Source: Acidimicrobiales bacterium (lineage in GTDB: Bacteria > Actinomycetota > Acidimicrobiia > Acidimicrobiales > Ilumatobacteraceae). Taken from it: 38,234 nt of DNA. The DNA is taken from the NCBI GenBank assembly GCA_025463415.1, contig JAOBWO010000400.1:1-38234 (forward strand). The letters run 5' to 3'. A program made the translations under genes and the position numbers. Positions 1 to 9,413 of this stretch are shown piece after piece; position 1 is the stretch's first letter, and the number at the start of each line of letters is the position of its first letter. The notes beneath the pieces were generated by a model, which searched no databases, was not told the origin of the DNA, and saw only the letters and a program-made list of their open reading frames with translations.

Positions 1-1
1 C

Positions 2-1075
2 ATCACCGTCCGTCTGCACAACGACGACCCCTCGCGCATCATGGTGCGGTTCTTCGATGCCGAGGGCACCGACATCAGCGAGGACGGCCAGCGCAAGATC
101 GAGCGCTTGTTCCAGCGCGAGGACTTCCGGCGGGTGCTGGCCGAAGAGGTCGGCGACATCTCGATCCCGCCGCGCGCGCTCGAGGAGTACACCGTCGCGC
201 TGGAAGCCACGGTGGAGGCCGCCGCGATCCGGCGCAGCAAGTTCAAGCTGGTCGTCGACTACAGCTTCGGCGCCACGTCACTGGTCATGCCGACGCTACT
301 GGGCAAGCTCGGCGCCGATGTGCTGGCGGTCAACCCGTACGTATCCACCTCGGCCCGGGTCAACTTCGATCCCGTGGTCGCCGCCGAACGCGTCGCCGGC
401 CTCGTCCGGGCGTCCGGTGCGCACATGGGCGCCATCCTCGACGCGGACGGCGAGCGGCTGACGTTGATCGACAACGAGGGCCACGTGCTCAGCCACACCG
501 ATGCGCTGCTGGCCTTCATCGAGCTCGTCTGCGACCACCTCCTCGGCGACACCATCGCGTTGCCGGTCAGCATCACCGAGCAGGCAACGGCGATCGCGGC
601 TGCGCATGGGGTCGAGGTCATCCAGACCAAGATGTCCATCGCCGCGCTGATGGCCGCCGCCAACGACCCCGCAGTCGGGTTCGCCTCCGACGGTGCCGGA
701 GGGTACATCCTCCCCGGCTTCCTGCCGGCGTTCGACGCTGCCGGCGCGCTGTTGAAGATGATGGATCTGCTCGCCCGTCATGACCGGCCGCTGTCCGAAG
801 TGGTCGGAGCGCTGCCCAAGGTGCACCTCACCCACGAATCCGTGATCACCCCGTGGGAGCAGAAGGGCCTGGTCATGCGCAGCCTGGTCGAGATGGCGGG
901 CCGTGAGGTCGTGCTGGTGGACGGCGTCAAGGTGGTCCACAGCGACGGCTGGGTGCTGGCCCTCCCGGACCCGGAGGAGCCCGTCACACACGTCTGGGCC
1001 GAGGCGTCCAGCGACTCCGAGGCGCGCAAACTGGCCCAGGAGTACTCGCGCCGGATCCGCCAGCTGCTGCGCTGA
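2..1075 (+). CDS. Phosphomannomutase-like C-terminal part of a sugar-nucleotide enzyme (5' end outside window)
   Basis: The frame is open from the left edge, so this is a partial gene and the first ATG at 41 need not be its start. The visible 358 residues resemble the phosphohexomutase half of actinobacterial fusions of mannose-1-phosphate guanylyltransferase with phosphomannomutase. A loop ILDADGERLTL sits where mutases carry the metal-binding DGDGDR, so the metal site looks degenerate. A second loop, SDGAGGYILPGF, lies where the sugar-binding loop is expected. The family makes NDP-sugars for cell envelope glycans. Whether this half is catalytic or regulatory is unclear, and the nucleotidyltransferase half is not visible here. 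The next gene starts 111 bp downstream after a possible hairpin. Confidence 0.7.
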   Translation: MTVRLHNDDPSRIMVRFFDAEGTDISEDGQRKIERLFQREDFRRVLAEEVGDISIPPRALEEYTVALEATVEAAAIRRSKFKLVVDYSFGATSLVMPTLLGKLGADVLAVNPYVSTSARVNFDPVVAAERVAGLVRASGAHMGAILDADGERLTLIDNEGHVLSHTDALLAFIELVCDHLLGDTIALPVSITEQATAIAAAHGVEVIQTKMSIAALMAAANDPAVGFASDGAGGYILPGFLPAFDAAGALLKMMDLLARHDRPLSEVVGALPKVHLTHESVITPWEQKGLVMRSLVEMAGREVVLVDGVKVVHSDGWVLALPDPEEPVTHVWAEASSDSEARKLAQEYSRRIRQLLR

Positions 1076-1106
1076 GCAGGGCGGGTCTCAAGCTCACGTT
1101 CAGGTT

Positions 1107-1133
1107 CAGCGCCGTCGTCGACGGCCACGCTGC
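1107..1133 (+). terminator. Possible hairpin terminator after the mutase-like gene
   Basis: GCCGTC and GACGGC form a 6-bp stem with loop GTC, enclosed by an outer CAGC/GCTG pair with a bulge. It lies 32 bp past the stop codon and before the gcvH promoter. There is no T-tract, so termination is a guess from position. Confidence 0.3.
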
Positions 1134-1174
1134 GAAGTTGCCGATCGCTGTTCCGCCGGGGTGCGCGAGTTGAC

Positions 1175-1180
1175 TACCGT
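1175..1180 (+). promoter_or_regulatory. -10 element, leaderless promoter of gcvH
   Basis: TACCGT fits the actinobacterial TANNNT -10 and ends 6 nt before the ATG at 1187, placing the transcription start at or beside the start codon. No Shine-Dalgarno sequence precedes the ATG. No clear -35 is visible. Confidence 0.6.
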
Positions 1181-1186
1181 GGGCGC

Positions 1187-1567
1187 ATGCACGTGCCCGA
1201 CGATCTGCTCTACTCCACCGACCACGAATGGATCCGGCGGGTCGAGGGCGGGGTCCAGATCGGCATCACCGACTACGCCCAGGACGCCCTGGGCGATGTC
1301 GTCTACGTGCAGGTTCCCACCGTCGGTGCGGTGATCGCGGCCGGCGACAGCTTCGGCGAGGTCGAGAGCACGAAGTCGGTTTCCGACATCTACGCACCGG
1401 TGTCCGGCACCGTCACCTCGGTCAACGAGGCGTTGGCGGCAGACCCCGCATCGGTGAACTCTGATCCCTACGGCGCCGGCTGGCTCTGCGTGATCGACCT
1501 CCCGACCGATGCCGATCTGGCTCAGCTGCTGGACGCCGCTGCATACCGTTCCCTGACGGAGGGCTAG
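1187..1567 (+). CDS. gcvH: Glycine cleavage system H protein
   Basis: Small lipoyl carrier of the glycine cleavage system. It shuttles the aminomethyl group from GcvP to GcvT and is reoxidised by lipoamide dehydrogenase. The 126-residue length is normal for the family. The lipoylation site is Lys63 in GEVESTKSVSD, and the flanking HEWIRR and GITDYAQDALGDVVYV segments are standard. The ATG start is supported by a -10 hexamer 6 nt upstream (leaderless). The FHA gene follows 3 bp after the stop and the FtsR-like gene 3 bp after that, so the three are almost certainly one transcript. gcvT and gcvP lie nearby. No gene for the L protein is present in the window. Confidence 0.96.
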   Translation: MHVPDDLLYSTDHEWIRRVEGGVQIGITDYAQDALGDVVYVQVPTVGAVIAAGDSFGEVESTKSVSDIYAPVSGTVTSVNEALAADPASVNSDPYGAGWLCVIDLPTDADLAQLLDAAAYRSLTEG

Positions 1568-1570
1568 ACG

Positions 1571-2053
1571 ATGGCGTACGTCTTCTGCAACAAGTGTGGT
1601 CACCGCAACCCGCCCGAGTCGATGTTCTGCTCGGCGTGCGGCACCGCGCTGGACCTCACCGCTGATCACACGATCTCGCTGGCCAAGGTCGACCCACTGC
1701 TCGAAGCACCCGGCCCCGCGGACGACGTGCAGCTCGACCTCGCCCATCTGCCGGGCGACGGCGGCGTGCTGATCGTGCGCAGCGGCGCGCAGGCGGGGGA
1801 GACCTTCGTGCTGTCGGACCCCCTGACCCACCTCGGTCGCCACCCCGACAGCGAGATCATGCTCGACGACATCACCGTGTCGCGGCGCCACGCCGAGGTC
1901 GAGCGCACCGCGACCGGATACGTGGCGCGCGACGCCGGATCGCTCAACGGCACCTACGTGAACCAGGAGCGCGTCGACGAGACCCCGCTGCGTCAGGGCG
2001 ACGAGCTGCAGGTCGGCAAGTTCCGACTGGTGTTCTTCGAGAGGGTTCAGTAG
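1571..2053 (+). CDS. garA: GarA/OdhI-like FHA protein with N-terminal zinc ribbon
   Basis: A 160-residue protein. Residues 6-23 hold a double CxxC zinc ribbon (Cys6, Cys9, Cys20, Cys23). The C-terminal ~90 residues form an FHA domain with GRHPDSEI, SRRHAE and GSLNGTYVN, the last two contacting phosphothreonine. The FHA part is very close to mycobacterial GarA, which in known systems binds and controls 2-oxoglutarate dehydrogenase and glutamate enzymes until a Ser/Thr kinase phosphorylates its N-terminal ETTSVF motif. Here the corresponding stretch reads ADHTISL, with a single Thr34 instead of the TT pair, and the zinc ribbon replaces the usual N-terminus. Gene order (gcvH before, FtsR-like after) matches M. 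tuberculosis Rv1826-Rv1828, which supports orthology. Confidence 0.88.
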   Translation: MAYVFCNKCGHRNPPESMFCSACGTALDLTADHTISLAKVDPLLEAPGPADDVQLDLAHLPGDGGVLIVRSGAQAGETFVLSDPLTHLGRHPDSEIMLDDITVSRRHAEVERTATGYVARDAGSLNGTYVNQERVDETPLRQGDELQVGKFRLVFFERVQ

Positions 2054-2056
2054 AGA

Positions 2057-3211
2057 GTGCCCGACAACCGTTACCTGTCGATCGGCGAGGTGCTCGGACT
2101 GCTGCTGGAAGACTTTCCCGACGTCACCATCTCCAAGATCCGCTTCCTGGAGAGCCAGGGCCTGATCGAGCCCGAACGCACGCCGTCCGGCTATCGCAAG
2201 TTCTACGACCACGATGTCGACCTGCTGCGCGCGATCCTGCACGAGCAGCGTGAGAACTTCCTGCCGCTGAAGGTCATCCGTGACCGCATCGAATCCGGTG
2301 GCATCCAGACCGACAGCACCGGTGCGCGCACGCCGCCCCGGGGCATCCGCAACGTCGACACCAACGGTGCGGCGGCTCGAGCCGTCGCGTCTCGTGCGGC
2401 GCCGGCACGCGAGGCCACCAGCGGCGAGCCCGACCGCGATAGCGTGTTCCGCAGGACCGACGGCGGACCCGAGTGGGCCGACGGCAGAGCCCTGATCCCC
2501 GGCGCCTTCAACTCGGCATCGCCTGCCGCGCCGGTCACGATGTCCGTGCCCGTGGTGTCGGCGATGCCGGCCAACCCGACGGTCGACATCGCAGCGCTCA
2601 CCGAAGCTCCGGCGTCGGTCATCCCGGTGCCGCCCGTCGAGCCTGTTGCCGTCGAGACGACGCCTGCGCCGCCCGAACCCACGGCAGTGGCGCAGGAACC
2701 CGTTCCGAGCGTCCAGCCCGTTTCGAGCCCCGAACCGGTCGCCGCGCCGGCCGACAAGCAGGCGCTCGCCCTCGTGCACCACGCGCCCGTCTCGACCCGC
2801 ACCCCCGTCACCGCGCCCGCGGCAGCAGGGATGCCGCTCGACCGCGACGAGCTGTGCGCGGCCGCCGGGATCACGGTCGAGGACCTCGCCCAGCTGGAGT
2901 CGTTCGGTCTCGTGGCGGGGCGGGGGACCGGGCGGGACGTCACCTACACGGCGGACGCGCTGGCGATCGCCGCGATCGCCGGACGGTTCCTGGCCAACGG
3001 CATCGACGCGCGCCACCTCCGCACATGGCGCCAAGCCGCCGACCGCGAGGCCGCGCTGTTCGAGCAGCGGATCATGCCACTGCTCCGTCAGCGCAACCCG
3101 CAGTCCCGTCAGGCAGCGCTCGACACGCTCACCCAGCTCGCCGATCTGGGCGGTCAACTACGCGGTGCGCTGGTCGACTCGGCGTTGCGCCACCACTTCG
3201 AAGGCAGCTGA
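2057..3211 (+). CDS. ftsR: FtsR-like MerR-family transcriptional regulator with long Pro/Ala linker
   Basis: Starts at GTG 3 bp after the FHA gene. Residues 1 to about 78 are a MerR-type winged helix (YLSIGEVLGLLLEDFPDVTISKIRFLESQGLIEPER is cut here for length: key parts are SIGEVLG, KIRFLESQGL and SGYRKF). The C-terminal ~120 residues, from LDRDELCAAAGI onward, are a second helical domain shared with Rv1828 and corynebacterial FtsR, a known activator of ftsZ. Residues about 85-258 form a Pro/Ala/Val-rich, low-complexity linker. This makes the protein 384 residues against roughly 250 in Mycobacterium. The linker composition suggests disorder. Function as a cell-division regulator is inferred from family and synteny. 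Confidence 0.85.
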   Translation: MPDNRYLSIGEVLGLLLEDFPDVTISKIRFLESQGLIEPERTPSGYRKFYDHDVDLLRAILHEQRENFLPLKVIRDRIESGGIQTDSTGARTPPRGIRNVDTNGAAARAVASRAAPAREATSGEPDRDSVFRRTDGGPEWADGRALIPGAFNSASPAAPVTMSVPVVSAMPANPTVDIAALTEAPASVIPVPPVEPVAVETTPAPPEPTAVAQEPVPSVQPVSSPEPVAAPADKQALALVHHAPVSTRTPVTAPAAAGMPLDRDELCAAAGITVEDLAQLESFGLVAGRGTGRDVTYTADALAIAAIAGRFLANGIDARHLRTWRQAADREAALFEQRIMPLLRQRNPQSRQAALDTLTQLADLGGQLRGALVDSALRHHFEGS

Positions 3212-3266
3212 ACGCAGCCGCCGAAATTCCCGGGGATGCGGCTAACACTCCGCGGGAGCGGCCGGT

Positions 3267-3272
3267 TACCAT
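3267..3272 (+). promoter_or_regulatory. -10 element, leaderless promoter of the BFN gene
   Basis: TACCAT ends 7 nt before the GTG at 3280. It lies in the 68-bp gap after the FtsR-like gene and fixes the downstream start, because the reading frame stays open far upstream. Confidence 0.6.
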
Positions 3273-3279
3273 CGCAGAC

Positions 3280-3783
3280 GTGGACGTTGCGATGGAGCTG
3301 GTCGGGGTGCGGGTCGAGGTGCCCGACAACACCCCCGTGCTGGTCCTGCGCGAGCAGGAGGGACGCAAGCGCGTGCTGCCGATCATGATCGGCACGCCGG
3401 AGGCGTCGGCCATCCACTTCGCACTCGAAGGCGTCGTCGCCCCGCGGCCGATGACCCACGACCTGTTCGTCGACGTGCTCACCGCGCTCGGCGTCAGCCT
3501 CCGCAGCGTGCTGATCACCGAGATCCGCGAGCACACGTACTACGCCGAGCTGTCGCTGCAGACCCCCGCCGGTCTGCGGACGATCTCCAGCCGGCCGTCG
3601 GACGCGTTGGCGCTGGCGGTGCGGGTCGGCGCCGACATCTTCGCCAGCGAGGAACTGCTCGACGCGGTGGGCCAGGACGCTTCGGCTGCCGAGGCGCTCG
3701 ACGACGACGCGGAAGAGGAGTCGATCCTCGACGAGTTCCGCGACTTCATCGACAGCATCAACCCAGACGATTTCTCCGGCTGA
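3280..3783 (+). CDS. Bifunctional nuclease (BFN/DUF151) domain protein, Rv1829-like
   Basis: A 167-residue protein beginning VDVAMELVGVRVE. It matches the DUF151/BFN family through PVLVLREQEG, LPIMIGTPEASAI, RPMTHDLF and SSRPSDALALAVRVG. The C-terminus is acidic (DDDAEEES). Some family members are reported to have nuclease activity; the role in actinobacteria is not settled. The frame is open from 2473, but homology begins at the GTG at 3280, which also has a -10 hexamer 7 nt upstream. The gene sits between two MerR regulators, exactly as Rv1829 does. Confidence 0.88.
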   Translation: MDVAMELVGVRVEVPDNTPVLVLREQEGRKRVLPIMIGTPEASAIHFALEGVVAPRPMTHDLFVDVLTALGVSLRSVLITEIREHTYYAELSLQTPAGLRTISSRPSDALALAVRVGADIFASEELLDAVGQDASAAEALDDDAEEESILDEFRDFIDSINPDDFSG

Positions 3784-3787
3784 CCGG

Positions 3788-3816
3788 TTGACGGCGCGCG
3801 CGGCGCGGCGTAAGGT
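3788..3816 (+). promoter_or_regulatory. Sigma-70-type promoter of the second MerR gene
   Basis: TTGACG (3788-3793), a 17-bp spacer, and TAAGGT (3811-3816) form the best complete -35/-10 pair in the window. Transcription would start near 3823, giving a leader of about 50 nt before the ATG at 3875. The -35 starts 4 bp after the BFN stop codon. Confidence 0.65.
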
Positions 3817-3826
3817 TGCATCCCTT

Positions 3827-3850
3827 ACACGGGCGTAACTACGTCCGTGT
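3827..3850. promoter_or_regulatory. 24-bp inverted repeat at the start of the MerR transcript
   Basis: Arms ACACGGGCGTA and TACGTCCGTGT are complementary at 10 of 11 positions around a 2-bp centre. It lies just past the -10 element, overlapping the expected transcription start. This is a reasonable operator position for autoregulation by the dimeric MerR protein encoded next. It could also fold as an RNA hairpin in the leader. Confidence 0.5.
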
Positions 3851-3874
3851 CATCGGTGGGCACGGAGGCAGATC

Positions 3875-4318
3875 ATGAGCGACGCTGGATACAGCGGTAC
3901 CAAGACCGCGAGCATCGTCGGCATCACCTATCGGCAGCTCGACTACTGGACGCGCACCGGCCTGGTCCGGCCGTCGCTCGGTGACGCAGCCGGCAGCGGC
4001 AGCCGCCGCGAGTACTCCTACCGCGACCTGCTCGAGATCCGCGTGATCAAGTACCTGCTCGACGGCGGGATCAAGCTCGAAGCCGTTCGCGAGGTGTTCA
4101 GCTACCTGCGCGAGCACATGGAGACCGACATCGCTGCGGCGCACATCGTCATCAGCGGCAACTCGGTGGTGCTCTGCGAAGGCGATCAGTGGATCGACGT
4201 CGTGAAAAAGGGCCAAGGCGTCCTCAACGTGCTGGCCGTCGCCACGGTGAAGGCCGAGGTCGATCAGCAGCTGCACACGCTGAGCGACGCCGACGCTGTC
4301 GTCCCCGCCGCGGTCTGA
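3875..4318 (+). CDS. MerR-family transcriptional regulator, Rv1830-like
   Basis: A 147-residue protein with an N-terminal MerR winged helix: ASIVGITYRQLDYWTRTGLV contains the recognition helix, followed by REYSYRDLLEIRVIKYLLDGGIKLEAVR. The remaining ~65 residues form a small C-terminal domain without cysteine metal sites, so a metal sensor is unlikely. Homologues in mycobacteria (Rv1830) lie at the same place after the BFN gene. GGAGG about 5 nt upstream of the ATG gives a normal ribosome binding site, in contrast to the leaderless neighbours. The upstream 24-bp palindrome may be its own operator. gcvT starts 2 bp after the stop, so the two are likely co-transcribed. Confidence 0.87.
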   Translation: MSDAGYSGTKTASIVGITYRQLDYWTRTGLVRPSLGDAAGSGSRREYSYRDLLEIRVIKYLLDGGIKLEAVREVFSYLREHMETDIAAAHIVISGNSVVLCEGDQWIDVVKKGQGVLNVLAVATVKAEVDQQLHTLSDADAVVPAAV

Positions 4319-4320
4319 GC

Positions 4321-5394
4321 ATGGACGAGGGCGACGACGAGCTCACGTTCGCGTCGCCGCTCGACGCCGAGCATCGCGCCCTCGGCGCGAAGATGGTTCC
4401 GTTCGGCGGCTGGGACATGCCGCTGTCGTACTCCGAGGGCACCATCGCGGAGCACATGTCGTGTCGGTCCGGGGCCGTCGTGTTCGACGTCTCCCACCTC
4501 GGCACGGTGCAGGTCACCGGTCCCGATGCACTGGAACGCCTGCAGTGGGCGCTCACCAACGATCTGCACAAGGTCGCGCCGGGGCGCGCCCAGTACACGC
4601 ATCTACTCGACGAATCCGACGGCTCAGTGCTGGACGACATCATCGTCTGGTGGCTCGACGAGGAGACCTTCGACGTCATGCCGAACGCCTCCAACACCGA
4701 TCGAGTGCGGAACGCGATCGGCGGGCAGGAGACCACCCACGCCCGCGCCGTGCTGGCCGTGCAGGGACCCGACGCCCGTCGACGTCTGGCCGAGGTGTTC
4801 CCGGAGGCCGCGGCGCTGAAGCGCTTCCACGTCGCTCGACTCGACTGGAACGGTGTGCCGTGCGTCGTGGCAGGCACGGGCTACACCGGCGAGGACGGCG
4901 TCGAGATCGCCGTGCCCGCCGACGACGCAGCCGGCCTGTGGACGGCCGTGCTGGGCGCTGGCATCACGCCCGCCGGGCTGGGCGCACGTGACACGCTGCG
5001 GCTGGAGGCCGCGCTGCCGTTGCACGGCCACGAGCTCGGTGCCGGGATCACGCCCCTGCAGGCCGGGCTCGGGTGGGTCGTCGCCTGGACCAAGGGTGAC
5101 TTCCGTGGTCGCGCCGCGTTGGAGGTCGAGCAGGCCAAGGGAGTCGAACGGCTGCTCACCGGGATCGCCACCGAGGGCCGCCGTCCGCCCCGGGAGGACT
5201 GTGCCGTGCTCATCGACGGCGCCGCGGCCGGAGTGATCACCAGCGGGAACTTCTCGCCGGTGCTCGGCCACGGCGTCGCGCTCGCGTTCTTGCCGCCGAA
5301 GACCGAGGTGGGGACGTCGGTCGCGATCGACGTGCGCGGCTCGATGCTGGCGGGCACCGTCGTCGCCACGCCCTTCGTCGCCAAGAAGAAGTAG
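4321..5394 (+). CDS. gcvT: Glycine cleavage system T protein (aminomethyltransferase)
   Basis: Moves the methylene group from the aminomethyl-H protein to tetrahydrofolate and releases ammonia. The 357 residues cover the full family length. Seen are FGGWDMPLSY near the N-terminus, the folate-site segment DVSHLGTVQV, LAVQGPDAR, GTGYTGEDGVEI, and the signature GLGARDTLRLEAALPLHGHEL. The barrel domain at the C-terminus is complete. The ATG lies 2 bp after the MerR stop. The frame is open upstream, but the MerR gene occupies that sequence. In M. tuberculosis gcvT is elsewhere, so its insertion beside gcvH and gcvP is a local difference. Confidence 0.95.
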   Translation: MDEGDDELTFASPLDAEHRALGAKMVPFGGWDMPLSYSEGTIAEHMSCRSGAVVFDVSHLGTVQVTGPDALERLQWALTNDLHKVAPGRAQYTHLLDESDGSVLDDIIVWWLDEETFDVMPNASNTDRVRNAIGGQETTHARAVLAVQGPDARRRLAEVFPEAAALKRFHVARLDWNGVPCVVAGTGYTGEDGVEIAVPADDAAGLWTAVLGAGITPAGLGARDTLRLEAALPLHGHELGAGITPLQAGLGWVVAWTKGDFRGRAALEVEQAKGVERLLTGIATEGRRPPREDCAVLIDGAAAGVITSGNFSPVLGHGVALAFLPPKTEVGTSVAIDVRGSMLAGTVVATPFVAKKK

Positions 5395-5423
5395 CCGCTG
5401 CCGCCCTCCACGCAGGTACGGAT

Positions 5424-5442
5424 TGTCATCGCTGCGATGACA
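5424..5442. terminator. Hairpin between convergent gcvT and the basic-tail protein
   Basis: TGTCATCG and CGATGACA form a perfect 8-bp stem with loop CTG in the 71-bp gap between two convergent genes. It would work on both strands. No long T-tract is present. Confidence 0.5.
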
Positions 5443-5465
5443 TTCGGTGCCTCCGTGCGATGGGG

Positions 5466-6149
5466 CTACCGCTTCGGAGCGCTCTTCTTCGCCGCCGGCC
5501 TCTTCGCGGCAGCAGCCTTCTTGGCGGCAGGAGCCCGTGTCTGCGCCGGGGGCCGCTTGGCAACGGGGGCAGGAGCCGGGGCCGGCGTAGGTGATGGCGG
5601 AGGCGGAGGAGTCGCAGTGCGGCCGGCGCTGCTGAACGGGTTGAGGTTGCGCAGTCCGAACAGGCTGCCGGCGTTCTCAGCGATCTGTGCCAGCGGCTGG
5701 AGACGGGCTGCGACATCGCCGATCGTGTCGAGGAAGTTGCCGATCTCGGTCGGCATTGCGGTGAACACCGGCGAGCCCAGCGTCTCCGCGAGCCGGGCGA
5801 TGCCCGGCGCGACCTTCTCGATGGGGCCGCTCATCTGGTCGATCATCGCGTCGGCCATCTTCATGCTGCGCGTCACCTGCGGCACGAGGATGCGGATCGG
5901 CTCCTCGACCTCGTCGAGCAGCGAACTGACCCGTGTGGCGACCGCGTTCATCGTCTGCATCGTCGCGTTGAAGTTCTCGACGGCGACGAGGAAGTCGTTG
6001 ACGCCGCGTTTGAACTGATCGATCGTCTTGCCGATTGAGGCCAGCGGGTTGCTGCCGCCGAGCCCGGCGACGACGAGGGTCACCAGATCGCCCAACCCCG
6101 GCATGCCGCCGGCAGACGGGTTCGGTCCACGGGGAGGAGTGTCGGTCAC
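5466..6149 (-). CDS. Hypothetical helical protein with Lys/Ala/Pro-rich basic tail
   Basis: About 227 residues, not recognised as a named family. The middle (roughly residues 25-165) is predicted helical and repeatedly mixes long hydrophobic helices with polar faces, for example NDFLVAVENFNATMQTMNAVA. It then has a run of prolines and a tail of repeated PAAKK-like units ending KKSAPKR. Such tails occur in HBHA and in histone-H1-like proteins of actinobacteria and can bind DNA or acidic glycans; that role is only inferred here. The GTG at 6149 is chosen because TACCCT lies 6 nt upstream; GTG at 6173 would add 8 residues. It begins 41 bp after gcvP on the same strand. Confidence 0.7.
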   Translation of the reverse strand: MTDTPPRGPNPSAGGMPGLGDLVTLVVAGLGGSNPLASIGKTIDQFKRGVNDFLVAVENFNATMQTMNAVATRVSSLLDEVEEPIRILVPQVTRSMKMADAMIDQMSGPIEKVAPGIARLAETLGSPVFTAMPTEIGNFLDTIGDVAARLQPLAQIAENAGSLFGLRNLNPFSSAGRTATPPPPPSPTPAPAPAPVAKRPPAQTRAPAAKKAAAAKRPAAKKSAPKR

Positions 6150-6155
6150 GCCGTC

Positions 6156-6161
6156 AGGGTA
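6156..6161 (-). promoter_or_regulatory. -10 element, leaderless promoter of the basic-tail protein
   Basis: On the minus strand TACCCT ends 6 nt before the GTG at 6149. It lies in the short gap after gcvP, so this gene may be transcribed separately from the riboswitch-controlled gene. Confidence 0.5.
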
Positions 6162-6190
6162 ATCCGCGATCACCGGCCGCTGTCACCGGG

Positions 6191-9100
<2,910 letters not shown>

Positions 9101-9119
9101 CGTGGCTCCGGACGCGTCG

Positions 9120-9134
9120 GGGGGTGTGACCCCC
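9120..9134 (-). promoter_or_regulatory. Stem-loop between glycine aptamer 2 and gcvP start
   Basis: GGGGGT and ACCCCC make a perfect 6-bp stem with a 3-nt loop, 20 nt upstream of the gcvP start. It directly follows the second aptamer and may be the expression platform. There is no T-tract, which would favour control of translation over termination. Confidence 0.45.
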
Positions 9135-9322
9135 GCTGTCACGGAACCTGAGAGCTTCGCCGAACCGTGTCGAACCGACGCGCTCCGGGTTTCCCCTTCG
9201 GTGAGGTGCACGCACCTGCTTTCCAGCGTTGCCTGCCCACACGGTCCGGGTGCCTGAGAGGTTCCGGGGCGGTTGCTCCTTCGGCGCCCGATCGACGTCG
9301 TTGTCGGTCGGAACTCTCCCGC
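9131..9322 (-). promoter_or_regulatory. Tandem glycine riboswitch upstream of gcvP
   Basis: Reading the minus strand, the first aptamer begins GGGAGAG (9320-9314), continues with GCGCCGAAGGAGCAA, and closes with CTCTCAGGCACCCGGACCG (to about 9241). A second aptamer follows: GCTGGAAAGC (from 9227), CACCGAAGGGGAAACC and CTCTCAGGTTCCGTGACAG (to about 9134). CCGAAGG followed by CTCTCAGG is the conserved core of glycine riboswitches, and two copies in a row before a glycine cleavage gene is the classic arrangement. Known tandem glycine riboswitches upstream of gcv genes turn expression on when glycine is high. Exact helix borders were judged by eye. Confidence 0.9.
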
Positions 9323-9343
9323 GTGGGTGTAGCGGCGAACGTC

Positions 9344-9349
9344 ACGCTA
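9344..9349 (-). promoter_or_regulatory. Likely -10 element of the gcvP riboswitch transcript
   Basis: TAGCGT on the minus strand would start transcription near 9337, about 17 nt before the first aptamer. The leader would then be about 237 nt. A convincing -35 is not visible. Confidence 0.45.
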
Positions 9350-9413
9350 ACCGCATCTGGCGGCCCGCAGCGTCTTTCCCGTCTGCCGGAACGTTCCCGA
9401 AACTGCCAAGGGA

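Noticed and set aside
1106-3157. A 683-codon open frame on the minus strand opposite gcvH, the FHA gene and ftsR
   Set aside because: Arg/His/Gly-rich composition with no domain, produced by high GC content opposite real genes.
9101-9211. N-terminal extension of GcvP to 9211
   Set aside because: This stretch is the second glycine aptamer and homology begins after the ATG at 9100.
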